Source: Rhodocyclales bacterium
Lineage (GTDB): Bacteria > Pseudomonadota > Gammaproteobacteria > Burkholderiales > Rhodocyclaceae
Direction of reading: 5' to 3'
Assembly: GCA_016235765.1 (NCBI GenBank)
Contig: JACRIZ010000018.1
Location: 1-64,000 of the forward strand
Length of the DNA: 64,000 nt
The position numbers and the translations under genes were made by a program. Below the pieces are notes generated by a model. It did not search any database and was not told where the DNA came from. It was given only the letters and a program-made list of their open reading frames with translations. Below are positions 36,390-44,970 of this stretch, in pieces. How positions within the stretch are numbered: position 1 is the first letter of the stretch; each line of letters starts with the position of its first letter.

Positions 36390-37707
36390 ACATCTCGCCG
36401 CCAACCCGCTCGACGCCGCTGCCGCCGCGCTGATCGGGGCGCCGGCCGGGCCATTGCGGCTCGCCGACCTGCGCCGCCACCAGTTCGAACGGCTGCGCGA
36501 AACCGTCGCCTGGGCGCAGCAGAAGAGTCCCTTCTACCGCCGCCTGCTGGCGGGCATCGACGCGCAATCGCTGCGTACGGCCGACGACCTGTGCCGGCTG
36601 CCCTTCACGACAGCGGACGACCTGCGGCGCAACGACCCGCCGCTGGTCTGCGTCTCCCAGGACGAAGTCAGCCATGTGGTGACGCTGGAGACGTCAGGCA
36701 CCCAGGGGCCGGCCAAGCGCCTCTACTTCCTGCCCGGGGACCAGGTCGCGACGCGCGACTTCTTCGTGCACGGCATGTCCGTGTTCACGCGGCCGGGCGA
36801 TCGCGTCGCCATCCTGTTTCCCGGCGGCCGCGCCGGCAGCGTCGGCGACCTGCTGGCGCACGCGCTGCGCGGCTTCGGCGCCGAGCCGCTGGTGGCCGAC
36901 TGGCCGCAGGATCCCGCCGCCACGGCCCGGGCGATGCGCGAGTTCCGGCCCGACGTGGTCGCCGGCGCGCCGGTCGCCGTGCTGGCCGTGGCCCGCCACG
37001 ACGCCGCCGGCAAGCACGAGCCGCTACGGGTGCGCAGCGCGCTGCTCTCGTCCGACCGCGCCGGCGCCAGCCTGCGTGCGGCCCTGACCGGCCTCTGGGG
37101 CTGCGAGGTCTACGACCACTACGGCATGACCGAGATGGGCCTGGGCGGCGGCGTCGACTGCCCGGTGCACGCCGGCTACCACATGCGCGAGGCCGAACTG
37201 CTGTTCGAGGTGGTCGATCCCGCGACCGGCGCGCCCGTGCCCGAAGGCGCCGTGGGCGAAGTCGTGGTCACGACGCTCACCCGGCGCGGCCTGCCGCTGA
37301 TCCGCTACCGCACCGGCGATCTCTCCCGCATCGTGCCGGGCGCCTGCGCCTGCAACTCGCCGCTGCTGCGCCTCGATCGTATTGCCGGCCGCCTCGGCGC
37401 CGGCGTCGATCTCGGCACGGGCGAACTGAGCATGGCGATGCTCGACGAGGCCTTGTTCGCCCTGCCGAAGGTGATCGACTTTGCCGCCACCTGCCGCCTG
37501 GGCAAGGCGCCCCGGCTGCATGTCGATATCGCCACGCTGCCGGGCGGCGGCAGACTGGACGCCCTGCGTACCGCATTGACCGGCATCCCGGTGCTGGCGC
37601 AGGCCATCGCGCGACGACGCCTGCACCTCTCCATCGCCGTGGCCGCCGACGGCCGCCTGCGCACGCGCGTCGGCAAACGCCGAATCGCGGTGGATAATGC
37701 GGCATGA
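36370..37707 (+). CDS. AMP-dependent ligase, PaaK-like (DVU_1553-like)
   Basis: 445 residues of the phenylacetate-CoA ligase-like adenylating family: P-loop TSGTQGPAKRL, YDHYGMTEMGLGGG, and YRTGDLSRI. Starts 20 bases inside the radical SAM gene, implying translational coupling. In a cofactor/enzyme maturation operon, it may activate a carboxylate (on a cofactor or the MoaD-like protein) rather than a growth substrate; not proven. Confidence 0.83.
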   Translation: MNAPSPEHLAANPLDAAAAALIGAPAGPLRLADLRRHQFERLRETVAWAQQKSPFYRRLLAGIDAQSLRTADDLCRLPFTTADDLRRNDPPLVCVSQDEVSHVVTLETSGTQGPAKRLYFLPGDQVATRDFFVHGMSVFTRPGDRVAILFPGGRAGSVGDLLAHALRGFGAEPLVADWPQDPAATARAMREFRPDVVAGAPVAVLAVARHDAAGKHEPLRVRSALLSSDRAGASLRAALTGLWGCEVYDHYGMTEMGLGGGVDCPVHAGYHMREAELLFEVVDPATGAPVPEGAVGEVVVTTLTRRGLPLIRYRTGDLSRIVPGACACNSPLLRLDRIAGRLGAGVDLGTGELSMAMLDEALFALPKVIDFAATCRLGKAPRLHVDIATLPGGGRLDALRTALTGIPVLAQAIARRRLHLSIAVAADGRLRTRVGKRRIAVDNAA

Positions 37708-38312
37708 CCACGATCTACCTGCTGCGCCACGGCACCCTGGCCGGCGACAGCCGCGACCGTTTCATCGGCCAGACCGACCTGCCGCTCGCGCCTGATGGCA
37801 TCGCGCAGGCCAAAGCGATGGCCGGGGCTTTGCGCGGCAAGGGCATAGCCGCGATCCACTGCAGCGACCTCACGCGCAGCCGCGACACGGCCGCCGTCAT
37901 CGGCGATGCGCTGGGCCTGCCCGTCACCGCCCACGCCGGCCTGCGCGAGGTGTCGCTGGGCGAATGGGAAGGCCTGCTCCGGCAAGAGGTGGCGACGCGA
38001 CGCGCCGACGAATTCACCGCCCGCGGCCGCGAGATGGACAGCTACCGCCCGCCCGGCGGCGAGAGCTTCGCCGACTGCCTGGCCCGCGCCTGGCCGGTCT
38101 GGAAGGCCATCACCGGCACCGATACCGAAGCCGTCGCCGTCGTCGCCCACGCCGGCGTCAACCGCCTCCTGCTCTGCCGCATGCTCGGCATGCCCGTGCA
38201 GAACATGTTCCGCCTCGGCCAGGACTACGGCTGCGTAAACATCCTCGAACTCGATCGCAAAGGCATCCGCGTCCGGCTGATCAACGGCCGCAGCGCCAAC
38301 TTGAACGACTGA
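37704..38312 (+). CDS. Histidine phosphatase family protein
   Basis: 202 residues. Catalytic RHG motif at YLLRHGTL, second phosphohistidine-site segment VVAHAGVNRL, and a CobC/PGM-like fold. Overlaps the ligase by ATGA, so it closes the MOP operon. Could dephosphorylate a nucleotide or cofactor intermediate. Called generically because CobC, PhoE and PGM members cannot be separated by eye. Confidence 0.82.
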   Translation: MTTIYLLRHGTLAGDSRDRFIGQTDLPLAPDGIAQAKAMAGALRGKGIAAIHCSDLTRSRDTAAVIGDALGLPVTAHAGLREVSLGEWEGLLRQEVATRRADEFTARGREMDSYRPPGGESFADCLARAWPVWKAITGTDTEAVAVVAHAGVNRLLLCRMLGMPVQNMFRLGQDYGCVNILELDRKGIRVRLINGRSANLND

Positions 38313-38314
38313 TA

Positions 38315-38336
38315 GAGTCAGTCGTGGTGCAACGCC
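38315..38336 (-). repeat. Dispersed repeat, copy G
   Basis: Minus orientation in the 33-base gap between the convergent phosphatase and kinase genes; reads GGCGTTGCACCACGACTGAC then TC. Confidence 0.75.
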
Positions 38337-38345
38337 ACCCGGTCA

Positions 38346-39416
38346 CTATCCGCCGCGCTTGACCGGCAGCCGGATGGTGAACGTAGTGCCCTTGCCCGGC
38401 GCGGTGTCGACGTCGATGCGGCCGCCATGCTTTTCGATGATGCCGTAGGCGACCGACAGGCCGAGTCCGGTGCCCTTGCCCACCGGCTTGGTGGTAAAGA
38501 AGGGATCGAAGATGCGGTCGCGCACTTCGGGCGGCATGCCGGTGCCGGTGTCGGCGACGGAAATGCTGACGTGGTCGCCGTCGCAGGCGGTGAGCAGGGT
38601 GATGGTGCCGCGCTCGGGGATCGCCTGGGCGGCGTTGACCAGCAGGTTCAGGAACACCTGGTTGAGCTGGAAGGGCAGGCACTCGACCGGCGGCAACTGG
38701 CCGAATTCGCGCACCACTTCGGCCTTGAACTTGATCTCGTTCCAGACCACGTTGAGCGTGCTGTCGATGCAGGTATGCAGGTCGACGCTCTTCCATTCCG
38801 AATCGCCGGGCCGCGAGAAGTCGCGCAGGTCCTGGACGATGCGCCGGACGCGGGCGGTGCCGTCCATCGACTCGGCGATCAGCGACGTCATGTCCTCGCG
38901 CACGAAGTCCAGGTCGGCAGTCTGCTTGGCCGTCGCCAAGCGCTGCACGGTTTCCGCGGGCAGCTTGCTCTCGGCCTGGACGTACTCGTCCAGCAGTTCG
39001 AAGAGTTGGGCCGTGTAGTTCTTCAGCGTGCCGAGGTTGGAATTGACGAAGCCGATCGGGTTGTTGATCTCGTGGGCGACGCCGGCGGCCAATTGGCCGA
39101 TCGAGGCCAGCTTTTCCGATTGCAGCAACTGGTTGTGCGCCTCTTCCAGTTTCTTGATCAGGATGCGCTGCTCCTCGCGTTCGCGCGTCAGGTCGCGGTT
39201 GATCCGCTCGTTGTCGCGCAACGCGGATTCCAGTTCCTCGGTTCGGCGCCGGACCTGGCTCTCCAGCATCACGGCATCCTGGAACAAGCCGAAATTGCTG
39301 ACCTTGGTGCTTACCTCGCGCTCGGCCCGGTTCATGAGGGCGGCAACGACCTTGTTCAGGCGTGCAACTTCCTTCCTCAGCGTGGACTCGTCGCCGGACT
39401 GGGTCTGCTCAGGCAT
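38346..39416 (-). CDS. Cytoplasmic sensor histidine kinase partnered with a FIST protein
   Basis: 356 residues. Long coiled coil (about 15-100), H-box [12 protein letters not shown] near 115, N-box LLVNAAQA, G-boxes DTGTGMP and [13 protein letters not shown]. No transmembrane segment or receiver domain. The ATG at 39416 follows GGAGAG and overlaps the end of the FIST gene, so the FIST protein probably supplies the sensing function. The cognate regulator is not adjacent. Confidence 0.88.
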   Translation of the reverse strand: MPEQTQSGDESTLRKEVARLNKVVAALMNRAEREVSTKVSNFGLFQDAVMLESQVRRRTEELESALRDNERINRDLTREREEQRILIKKLEEAHNQLLQSEKLASIGQLAAGVAHEINNPIGFVNSNLGTLKNYTAQLFELLDEYVQAESKLPAETVQRLATAKQTADLDFVREDMTSLIAESMDGTARVRRIVQDLRDFSRPGDSEWKSVDLHTCIDSTLNVVWNEIKFKAEVVREFGQLPPVECLPFQLNQVFLNLLVNAAQAIPERGTITLLTACDGDHVSISVADTGTGMPPEVRDRIFDPFFTTKPVGKGTGLGLSVAYGIIEKHGGRIDVDTAPGKGTTFTIRLPVKRGG

Positions 39417-40557
39417 CGGCAAGCTCTCCGCTGCCGAAGGCGATGCCGGTCAGCGTCTGATTGACGTGCACGCCGGAAAACTGTTCGCCGTAGGTGCTGA
39501 AGCCGACGGCCTTGTAGCGGCGGAACAGGTCGCCGATCGCCTGCTTGCTGCCGTCCCGGGTCGCCTCGAGGTTGCGCAGGATGCAGTCGCAGACCAGCAT
39601 GCCCTGCACGCCGCCCAGATCGCTGTTCAACTCGGCAAGGTTCGCTTCCAGCTTGCCCAGCAGGTCGGCGCCATGCGCCACGCGCAACACCACGCCGTCG
39701 TCGATGGCGCAATAGAAAGTGAGGCTGCCGTCGGGATTGGCATGCTGGATCGAACGCACGAAATCCGTGCCGTCGATCATGACGACCACCGGACAGGCCG
39801 CGAAGTGGTCCGGCGTCAGGCAGTCGGAGCCCACGCCGACCACCCGGGCGTATTCCTCGACCGCCGGCAGGCCGTTGATCTCCTTGACGACGCGCCGCGC
39901 GGCATCGACCTCGGTCACCACCATCCGTTCGCCGTCGGATACGAAGTGCTGCGTCTTGATGACGCGGAATGGGTAGCGGGTGCTGAGCAGCAGCAGCACC
40001 GCACTGTCGGTGCGGAAAGCGCCGTCCTGGAACACCCAGGTACGCTCGAACTTCAGGTCGTCGCCGGCGGAGCCGCCGATCATGCGGATGCCGCCGAGCC
40101 CGTCCTGCAAGGCGTGGGTCACCGGCTCCTCGCGCAGCGACAAGCCGTCGATCAGGAGCAGGCCGAAGGTGTTGCGGGCGCTCGCGCCGGGCGCCGACGC
40201 CTCCAGACCGCGCAGCAGGTCCTGGGCAAACGCCCGCCCCCCGGCAATCTCGAACGACTGGAGGTTTTCGATCCGCCCCGCGACCGCACTGCAGGCGCCG
40301 GCCGGGAAACTCATGCCGGAGAGGCTCTGCCCGCGGTAGCCGGCCGGACCGATTTCGCCCGCGGTGGTGCAGCCGACCACCGTGACGCCGGCAAAGCGCC
40401 GGTTCATTTCCGCCGCCAGCACCGACAGGTCATAGCCGCTGGAGCAAAAGAACAGCACCAGCGCCATCTCCGGCTGGCGGACCTGGCTTTCGAACTCGGC
40501 GACTGCGGCTATCGCATCGGCCGCGCACGAGTGGCCGGCAAGAATCTTCCCGTTCAT
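39409..40557 (-). CDS. FIST sensor protein
   Basis: 382 residues, FIST_N then FIST_C. VVGCTTAGEIG and IGGSAGDDLKF are the classic FIST_N segments; CDCILRNLEA and FSTYGEQFSGVHVNQTL end FIST_C. GAGGAGAG precedes the ATG. Overlaps the kinase gene. FIST domains bind small ligands of unknown identity; next to AOR genes an aldehyde- or acid-related signal is possible. Confidence 0.9.
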   Translation of the reverse strand: MNGKILAGHSCAADAIAAVAEFESQVRQPEMALVLFFCSSGYDLSVLAAEMNRRFAGVTVVGCTTAGEIGPAGYRGQSLSGMSFPAGACSAVAGRIENLQSFEIAGGRAFAQDLLRGLEASAPGASARNTFGLLLIDGLSLREEPVTHALQDGLGGIRMIGGSAGDDLKFERTWVFQDGAFRTDSAVLLLLSTRYPFRVIKTQHFVSDGERMVVTEVDAARRVVKEINGLPAVEEYARVVGVGSDCLTPDHFAACPVVVMIDGTDFVRSIQHANPDGSLTFYCAIDDGVVLRVAHGADLLGKLEANLAELNSDLGGVQGMLVCDCILRNLEATRDGSKQAIGDLFRRYKAVGFSTYGEQFSGVHVNQTLTGIAFGSGELADA

Positions 40558-40653
40558 GGCGCTCTCCTCACCTTGTGCGCGCTATCGTACAGGTACAAGC
40601 CCAGGCTTGCACTTGAGGCCGATCAATTTCGGCACAGGTTGACCGGTCGGACG

Positions 40654-40935
40654 TCAGCGGTTCTTGAAGCCGAGCAGGAAGCGGTGCGGTCCGGGCACCC
40701 CGGGCGGCACCAGGGCGACGCGGTCGCCGGGATGGACGACGGCGATATCCGCCGCGTAGGCCTTGCGATTGACGAACATGACCTCGACCTTGTCCTGTGC
40801 GACGCCGAGTTGGTCGAGCAGTTGCGGACCGGTGAGTTCGCCGGGGATTTCCAGCGCACGCGGGTTCGGCCACTGCCGTTCGCGGAAGAAATCGGCCATG
40901 CCCATGTAGGCGTGCAGTTCGATCGGATTCGTCAT
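40654..40935 (-). CDS. MoaD/ThiS-like beta-grasp protein lacking the terminal Gly-Gly
   Basis: 93 residues with a ubiquitin-like profile and the HPGDRVALVPPGVPG segment of MoaD proteins. Instead of ending in Gly-Gly it continues to LLGFKNR, so it cannot form the usual C-terminal thiocarboxylate unless processed. ATG at 40935, one base after the stop of the CCG gene, with AAGGAG upstream. A canonical MoaD is encoded at 44688 in the same neighbourhood. Confidence 0.72.
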   Translation of the reverse strand: MTNPIELHAYMGMADFFRERQWPNPRALEIPGELTGPQLLDQLGVAQDKVEVMFVNRKAYAADIAVVHPGDRVALVPPGVPGPHRFLLGFKNR

Positions 40936-40936
40936 C

Positions 40937-42376
40937 TCATTTCTCCTTCGCGGCCTGATAGGCGGCATTCAGGATTTCGACCGGATGCGCCACGGGCTGC
41001 GGCAGCATCTGGTTGAACTGTAACCGACAACTCAGGCAGTCGGTGAGCAGCTTTTCGGGCGCGGCCTTCTCCACCTTGCGCATCAGGCGGCGGCCGATGG
41101 CCACCGAGGTCGGATGGAACTTCTTCTTGAAGCCCATGATGCCGCCCAGACCGCAGCAATCGAGCGGTTCACCGACGCGGCCGGTGGTCGCACCGGGCAG
41201 CAGCGCCATCAGTTTCTGCCAGGGCTGGCCGATGTCCTGCTCGCGCTGGTGGCAGGGCGCAAAGTAGGCCATGCGTTCCGGCACGGCGCCGAAGCGGCGG
41301 TCGAGTTTTCCCTCGGCATCCAGCCGCAGCAGGTATTCGCCGAGGTCGTAGGTGCGGCTGGCGATGCGCAGGCGCTGCATGCCGTCGAAGGCGCCGAAGT
41401 AGCCGCGGTCGCGCATCAGGCCGTTCCGGACGAAGCGCAGCATGGAAGGCTGGGTGGCGCGCTCGAACATCGGATCGCTGCGACCGTTGAAGGCGAACTC
41501 CTCGCGGCGCAGGCGCTCGCCCATGCGCACCAGATCGCCGCCTTCCGCGTGTGCCGCGCTTTCGACGCTGGCGCGGTACCCAGGTGAAGTCAGCGCATCG
41601 GCCGGCAGCACCGACTTGTAGAAGTAGCCGCAGGTCGGGCAGGAGCAGACGATGTCGTAGCCCGCGTCGATCACGCGCGTGAGTTCGTCGATGTTGAAGC
41701 CCGCGGTGCGGTGGGTGAAGTCGCGATCGCCTTCCAGCATGGTCGGCATGCCACAGCACTTCTGCGGCGGCACGTAGACGGCGATACCGTTCCTTTCCAG
41801 CACCTCGACCGTTGCTTGCGCCACCTGCGGGAAGAGATAGCGCGCCGTGCAACCGGTGAAGTAGGCGACCTTGGGGCCGTCGCCGACCGGTTCTTCGTGC
41901 AGGCCGCGCTTCCTGGCCCAGATATCGAAGGACTGGCGCGGGAAGACCGGCAGCTTGCGCTCGGGGTGGATGCCGATGACGCGCTTGATGCCGCGGCCGA
42001 TGGGGCCGTCGGCGAGCAGTGCATTGGTGAGGCGCGGCGCCAGGCCGGCTAGTTTCGATTGCAGGCGCACGTCCTCGAGGACGCGGATCACCTTCGGCAG
42101 ACCGTCGCGCGCGACAAAACCGTCCTTGGCCTGGCGCACCCAAGTACGGATCTCGACGCAGGGACAGATGCCGCAGAGGTTGCATAAATCGGTCAACTTC
42201 TCCATCTCGACGTTCGTGATGGCGCGGCCGCCGCGCTTCTCGCGATCGGACATGCGGAACAGGCGCCGGAAGAACAGGCAGGACGATTCCTTCAGGTAGT
42301 CGCGGCACCAATCGCAGTTGGCGCAGCGATCGACCGCCTGGCGGACGAAGCTTTCGGGCTTTGCTTGGGGGGACAT
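40937..42376 (-). CDS. CCG-domain iron-sulfur oxidoreductase next to AOR (GlpC/HdrD-like)
   Basis: 479 residues. N-terminal cysteines RCANCDWCRDYL and the CNLCGICPC region look like [4Fe-4S] sites; two CCG (cysteine-rich) domains follow: FTGCTARYL...KCCGMPT...SCPTCGYFY, and FAPCHQREQ...DCCGLGG...DCLSCRLQ. Heterodisulfide-reductase-like proteins of this kind pass electrons to quinones or other FeS proteins. Divergent from the ferredoxin/AOR operon, it may carry AOR electrons in place of the FAD subunit (AorC) of Aromatoleum. No membrane helix seen. Confidence 0.85.
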   Translation of the reverse strand: MSPQAKPESFVRQAVDRCANCDWCRDYLKESSCLFFRRLFRMSDREKRGGRAITNVEMEKLTDLCNLCGICPCVEIRTWVRQAKDGFVARDGLPKVIRVLEDVRLQSKLAGLAPRLTNALLADGPIGRGIKRVIGIHPERKLPVFPRQSFDIWARKRGLHEEPVGDGPKVAYFTGCTARYLFPQVAQATVEVLERNGIAVYVPPQKCCGMPTMLEGDRDFTHRTAGFNIDELTRVIDAGYDIVCSCPTCGYFYKSVLPADALTSPGYRASVESAAHAEGGDLVRMGERLRREEFAFNGRSDPMFERATQPSMLRFVRNGLMRDRGYFGAFDGMQRLRIASRTYDLGEYLLRLDAEGKLDRRFGAVPERMAYFAPCHQREQDIGQPWQKLMALLPGATTGRVGEPLDCCGLGGIMGFKKKFHPTSVAIGRRLMRKVEKAAPEKLLTDCLSCRLQFNQMLPQPVAHPVEILNAAYQAAKEK

Positions 42377-42480
42377 TGTTGGACTCTCTGTGGTTGTTTT
42401 GGCTGCATCGGGTGGGCGATTTCAGTATCGGCGCCACGCCATGGCCGAGCAAGAAAGCCGGGGCGATTGCCCGAAAGTTG

Positions 42481-42495
42481 TGTCAATCCGTGACA
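42481..42495. promoter_or_regulatory. Shared palindrome, site 6 (between the CCG gene and the AOR operon)
   Basis: TGTCAATCCGTGACA, perfect arms with 5-base spacer. Exactly central: 105 bases from the CCG start and 104 from the ferredoxin start. Confidence 0.7.
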
Positions 42496-42598
42496 GGTCG
42501 ATCACCCGGAGCCGGGTTTTCGTTGTTACCGCGACCCGCCATTTCCATACTGCGCTCACGTAGTCCCGAACATCTTTCAATTCATCCAGGAGTACATC

Positions 42599-42790
42599 AT
42601 GGCCTACAAGATTGTCCCCGAACTCTGCAACGGCTGCGCGGCGTGCGAATCGGAATGCCCGACCCGCGCCATCAGCCACGTCGAGAAGCTCTACACCATC
42701 GACCCGGAAAAGTGTGTGCAGTGCGAAGGCACTTACGACAGCCCGATGTGCGCGCAACTCTGCAACACCGACGCCTGCGTGCCGGCCTGA
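42599..42790 (+). CDS. Small ferredoxin, AorA-like
   Basis: 63 residues, 2[4Fe-4S] type: CNGCAACESECP and CVQCEGTYDSPMCAQLC with a longer second loop, ending CVPA. Probably receives electrons from the tungsten AOR encoded next. CCAGGAG precedes the ATG. Confidence 0.88.
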   Translation: MAYKIVPELCNGCAACESECPTRAISHVEKLYTIDPEKCVQCEGTYDSPMCAQLCNTDACVPA

Positions 42791-42851
42791 GTCGTTTCAT
42801 CCCGGTCGGCGGTCGAGCGCCGGCCATCCAGTCATTCACTAGGAGAATGCA

Positions 42852-44582
42852 ATGGACCGTATCGTTAGAGTCAACATGTCGGATCTGACCACCCGCGTCG
42901 AGCCCGTACCCGCAGCCTGGGTCGGATTGGGCGGTCGAGCCCTGACCTCCACCGTCGTTGCCGCCGAAGTGCCGCCCACCTGCCACGCGCTCGGCCCCAA
43001 CAACAAACTGGTATTCGCTCCCGGCCTGCTTTCCGGCACGGCCGCCGCCAACTCGGGCCGCATTTCCTGCGGCGCCAAGAGCCCGCTCACCGGCGGCATC
43101 AAGGAATCCAACGCCGGCGGCACGGCCGCCAAGATGCTGGCCAAGCTCGGCATCGCCGCGCTGGTCGTCGAAGGCCAGCCCGCCGCAGACAAGTGGTACA
43201 GCGTACACGTCGCCAAGGATGCCATCACCATCCAGGAAGAAAAGGACACGGTCGGCACCGGCAACTACTGCCTGGTCAATCAGGTCCAGGCCCGCTTCGG
43301 CAAGCCCGTCGGCGTCATGTCGGTCGGCCCTGCCGGCGAAATGAAGATGCTCTCGGCCAACATCTCGGTGGCCGACCCCGAATCGCACATCCGCAGCATC
43401 GGCCGCGGCGGCCTCGGCGCGGTGATGGGCTCCAAGAAGCTCAAGTTCATTTCCATCGACGATACCGGCACGCCGCCGGTAATGCCGAAGGAACCGGCCA
43501 AGTTCAAGGAAGCCGCCAAGATTTTCGCCCAGACCCTGCTCGACCACCCGGTCAGCGGCCAAGGCCTGCCGACCTACGGCACCAACGTGCTGGTCAACAT
43601 CCTGCACGAAGCCGGCGGCTTGCCGACCCGCAACTTCACCAGCGGCCAGTACGCGGCGCACGACAAGATCTCGGGCGAAACCATGCACGCCACCATCGTC
43701 GCGCGCGGCGGCATGCCGACCCACGGCTGCCATCCGGGTTGCCAGATCCAGTGCTCGCAGATCTACAACGACAAGGACGGCAAGTACCTGACCTCGGGCT
43801 TCGAATACGAGACCATCTGGGGCATGGGCGCCGATTGCTGCATCGAGGACCTCGACGACATCGCCACCGCCGACCATGTGATGGACGACATCGGCGTCGA
43901 TAGCATCGAAACCGCGGTGATGTTCGGCGTCGCCATGGAAGCCGGCGTGCTGCCTTTCGGCGACGGCAAGGGCGTCGTGCGCATGTTGACCGAAGAGATC
44001 GGCAAGGGCACCCCGCTCGGCCGTATTCTCGGCGGCGGTGCGGCCAACGTCGGTCGCGTCTATGGCATCACCCGCGTACCGGTGGTCAAGAACCAGGGCA
44101 TCCCGGCCTACGACCCGCGCGCGGTCAAGGGCATCGGCGTCACCTACGCGATGTCGACCATGGGCGCCGACCATACCTCCGGCTACGCGGTGGCGACCAA
44201 CATCCTGTCCGTCGGCGGCCACGTCGATCCGCTCAAGAAGGAAGGCCAGATCGAGCTGGCGCGCAACCTCAACATCGCCACGGCGGCCATCGACTCGACC
44301 GGCATGTGCCTGTTCATCGCCTTCCCGGCACTGGACATCCCGGCCTGCCTGACGTCCTTGATCGACATGATCAACGCCCGCTTCGGCATCGCCCTCTCCG
44401 GCGACGACGTGACGGCGCTGGGCAAGTCGGTGCTGAAGACGGAGCACGCCTTCAACATCGCCGCGGGCCTGACCCGGGAACACGACCGGCTGCCTGAGTT
44501 CTTCAGCCTCGAGGCCCTGCCGCCGCACAACGTGGTCTGGGACATCACGCCGGAAGAACTGGATTCCTACTGGAATTTCTGA
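42852..44582 (+). CDS. aor: Tungsten-dependent aldehyde:ferredoxin oxidoreductase, large subunit
   Basis: 576 residues, slightly shorter than typical AOR (about 605). N-terminal cofactor domain with LSGTAAANSGR and GAKSPLTGG; the [4Fe-4S] cysteines are in THGCHPGCQIQCSQIY (about 300) with a fourth in DSTGMCLF (about 485). AOR enzymes hold a bis-pyranopterin tungsten (rarely Mo) and oxidise aldehydes to acids or, at low potential, reduce acids. Upstream ferredoxin and downstream terminator define a short operon. Confidence 0.92.
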   Translation: MDRIVRVNMSDLTTRVEPVPAAWVGLGGRALTSTVVAAEVPPTCHALGPNNKLVFAPGLLSGTAAANSGRISCGAKSPLTGGIKESNAGGTAAKMLAKLGIAALVVEGQPAADKWYSVHVAKDAITIQEEKDTVGTGNYCLVNQVQARFGKPVGVMSVGPAGEMKMLSANISVADPESHIRSIGRGGLGAVMGSKKLKFISIDDTGTPPVMPKEPAKFKEAAKIFAQTLLDHPVSGQGLPTYGTNVLVNILHEAGGLPTRNFTSGQYAAHDKISGETMHATIVARGGMPTHGCHPGCQIQCSQIYNDKDGKYLTSGFEYETIWGMGADCCIEDLDDIATADHVMDDIGVDSIETAVMFGVAMEAGVLPFGDGKGVVRMLTEEIGKGTPLGRILGGGAANVGRVYGITRVPVVKNQGIPAYDPRAVKGIGVTYAMSTMGADHTSGYAVATNILSVGGHVDPLKKEGQIELARNLNIATAAIDSTGMCLFIAFPALDIPACLTSLIDMINARFGIALSGDDVTALGKSVLKTEHAFNIAAGLTREHDRLPEFFSLEALPPHNVVWDITPEELDSYWNF

Positions 44583-44596
44583 TGCTCTCCTCCTCT

Positions 44597-44615
44597 GGGC
44601 GCCGCAAAGGCGCCC
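44597..44615 (+). other. First hairpin after aor
   Basis: GGGCGCC, loop GCAAA, GGCGCCC. Immediately precedes the stronger terminator hairpin, probably protecting the 3' end. Confidence 0.6.
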
Positions 44616-44623
44616 TTCCTCCT

Positions 44624-44663
44624 CCGGTGCGGTTCCTCGCGAACCGCACCGGTTCTTTTTTTC
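44624..44663 (+). terminator. Strong intrinsic terminator after aor
   Basis: Twelve-base perfect stem CCGGTGCGGTTC (44624-44635), loop CTCGC, GAACCGCACCGG (44641-44652), then TTCTTTTTTTC. Confidence 0.95.
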
Positions 44664-44687
44664 AAATTCCGCGCTGGGGGCCATGAA

Positions 44688-44936
44688 ATGAAGATCGCCC
44701 TCCGCCTCTACGCCACCCTGCGGGACTATCTGCCCGACGGCCACGACACCGGCGTCACGCTCGACCTCCCGGACGGCGCAACGATCCCCGACGCGCTGGC
44801 GGTACTCGGCGTGCCGCTCGCGCTTGCCCACATCATCATGATCCAGGGCCGCCGCGTGTTGCCGCCCGACGTCGCGACCCGGCAGCTTGTGGATGGCGAG
44901 GAGCTCGCAGTCTTCCCCGCCATCGGCGGTGGCTGA
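44688..44936 (+). CDS. moaD: MoaD-type molybdopterin synthase small subunit
   Basis: 82 residues of beta-grasp fold ending FPAIGGG, so it keeps the C-terminal Gly-Gly needed for adenylation and thiocarboxylation. Supplies sulfur for the dithiolene of molybdopterin; next to aor it may be dedicated to the tungsten cofactor, as AorD-like proteins are in Aromatoleum. Starts 25 bases after the terminator, so may need its own promoter or read-through. Confidence 0.85.
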   Translation: MKIALRLYATLRDYLPDGHDTGVTLDLPDGATIPDALAVLGVPLALAHIIMIQGRRVLPPDVATRQLVDGEELAVFPAIGGG

Positions 44937-44970
44937 AGACCAATAATCCAAGGAAAGGCAGGGGGGCATC

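Noticed and set aside
36665-36686. Another copy of the dispersed repeat (AAGTCAGCCATGTGGTGACG)
   Set aside because: It falls on the conserved adenylation motif of the ligase and lacks the GGCGT end, so the similarity may be coincidental.
25561-42599. Sigma-54 -24/-12 promoters downstream of the palindromes at 25546, 26469 and 42481
   Set aside because: No GG-N10-GC with acceptable flanks was found between these palindromes and the start codons.
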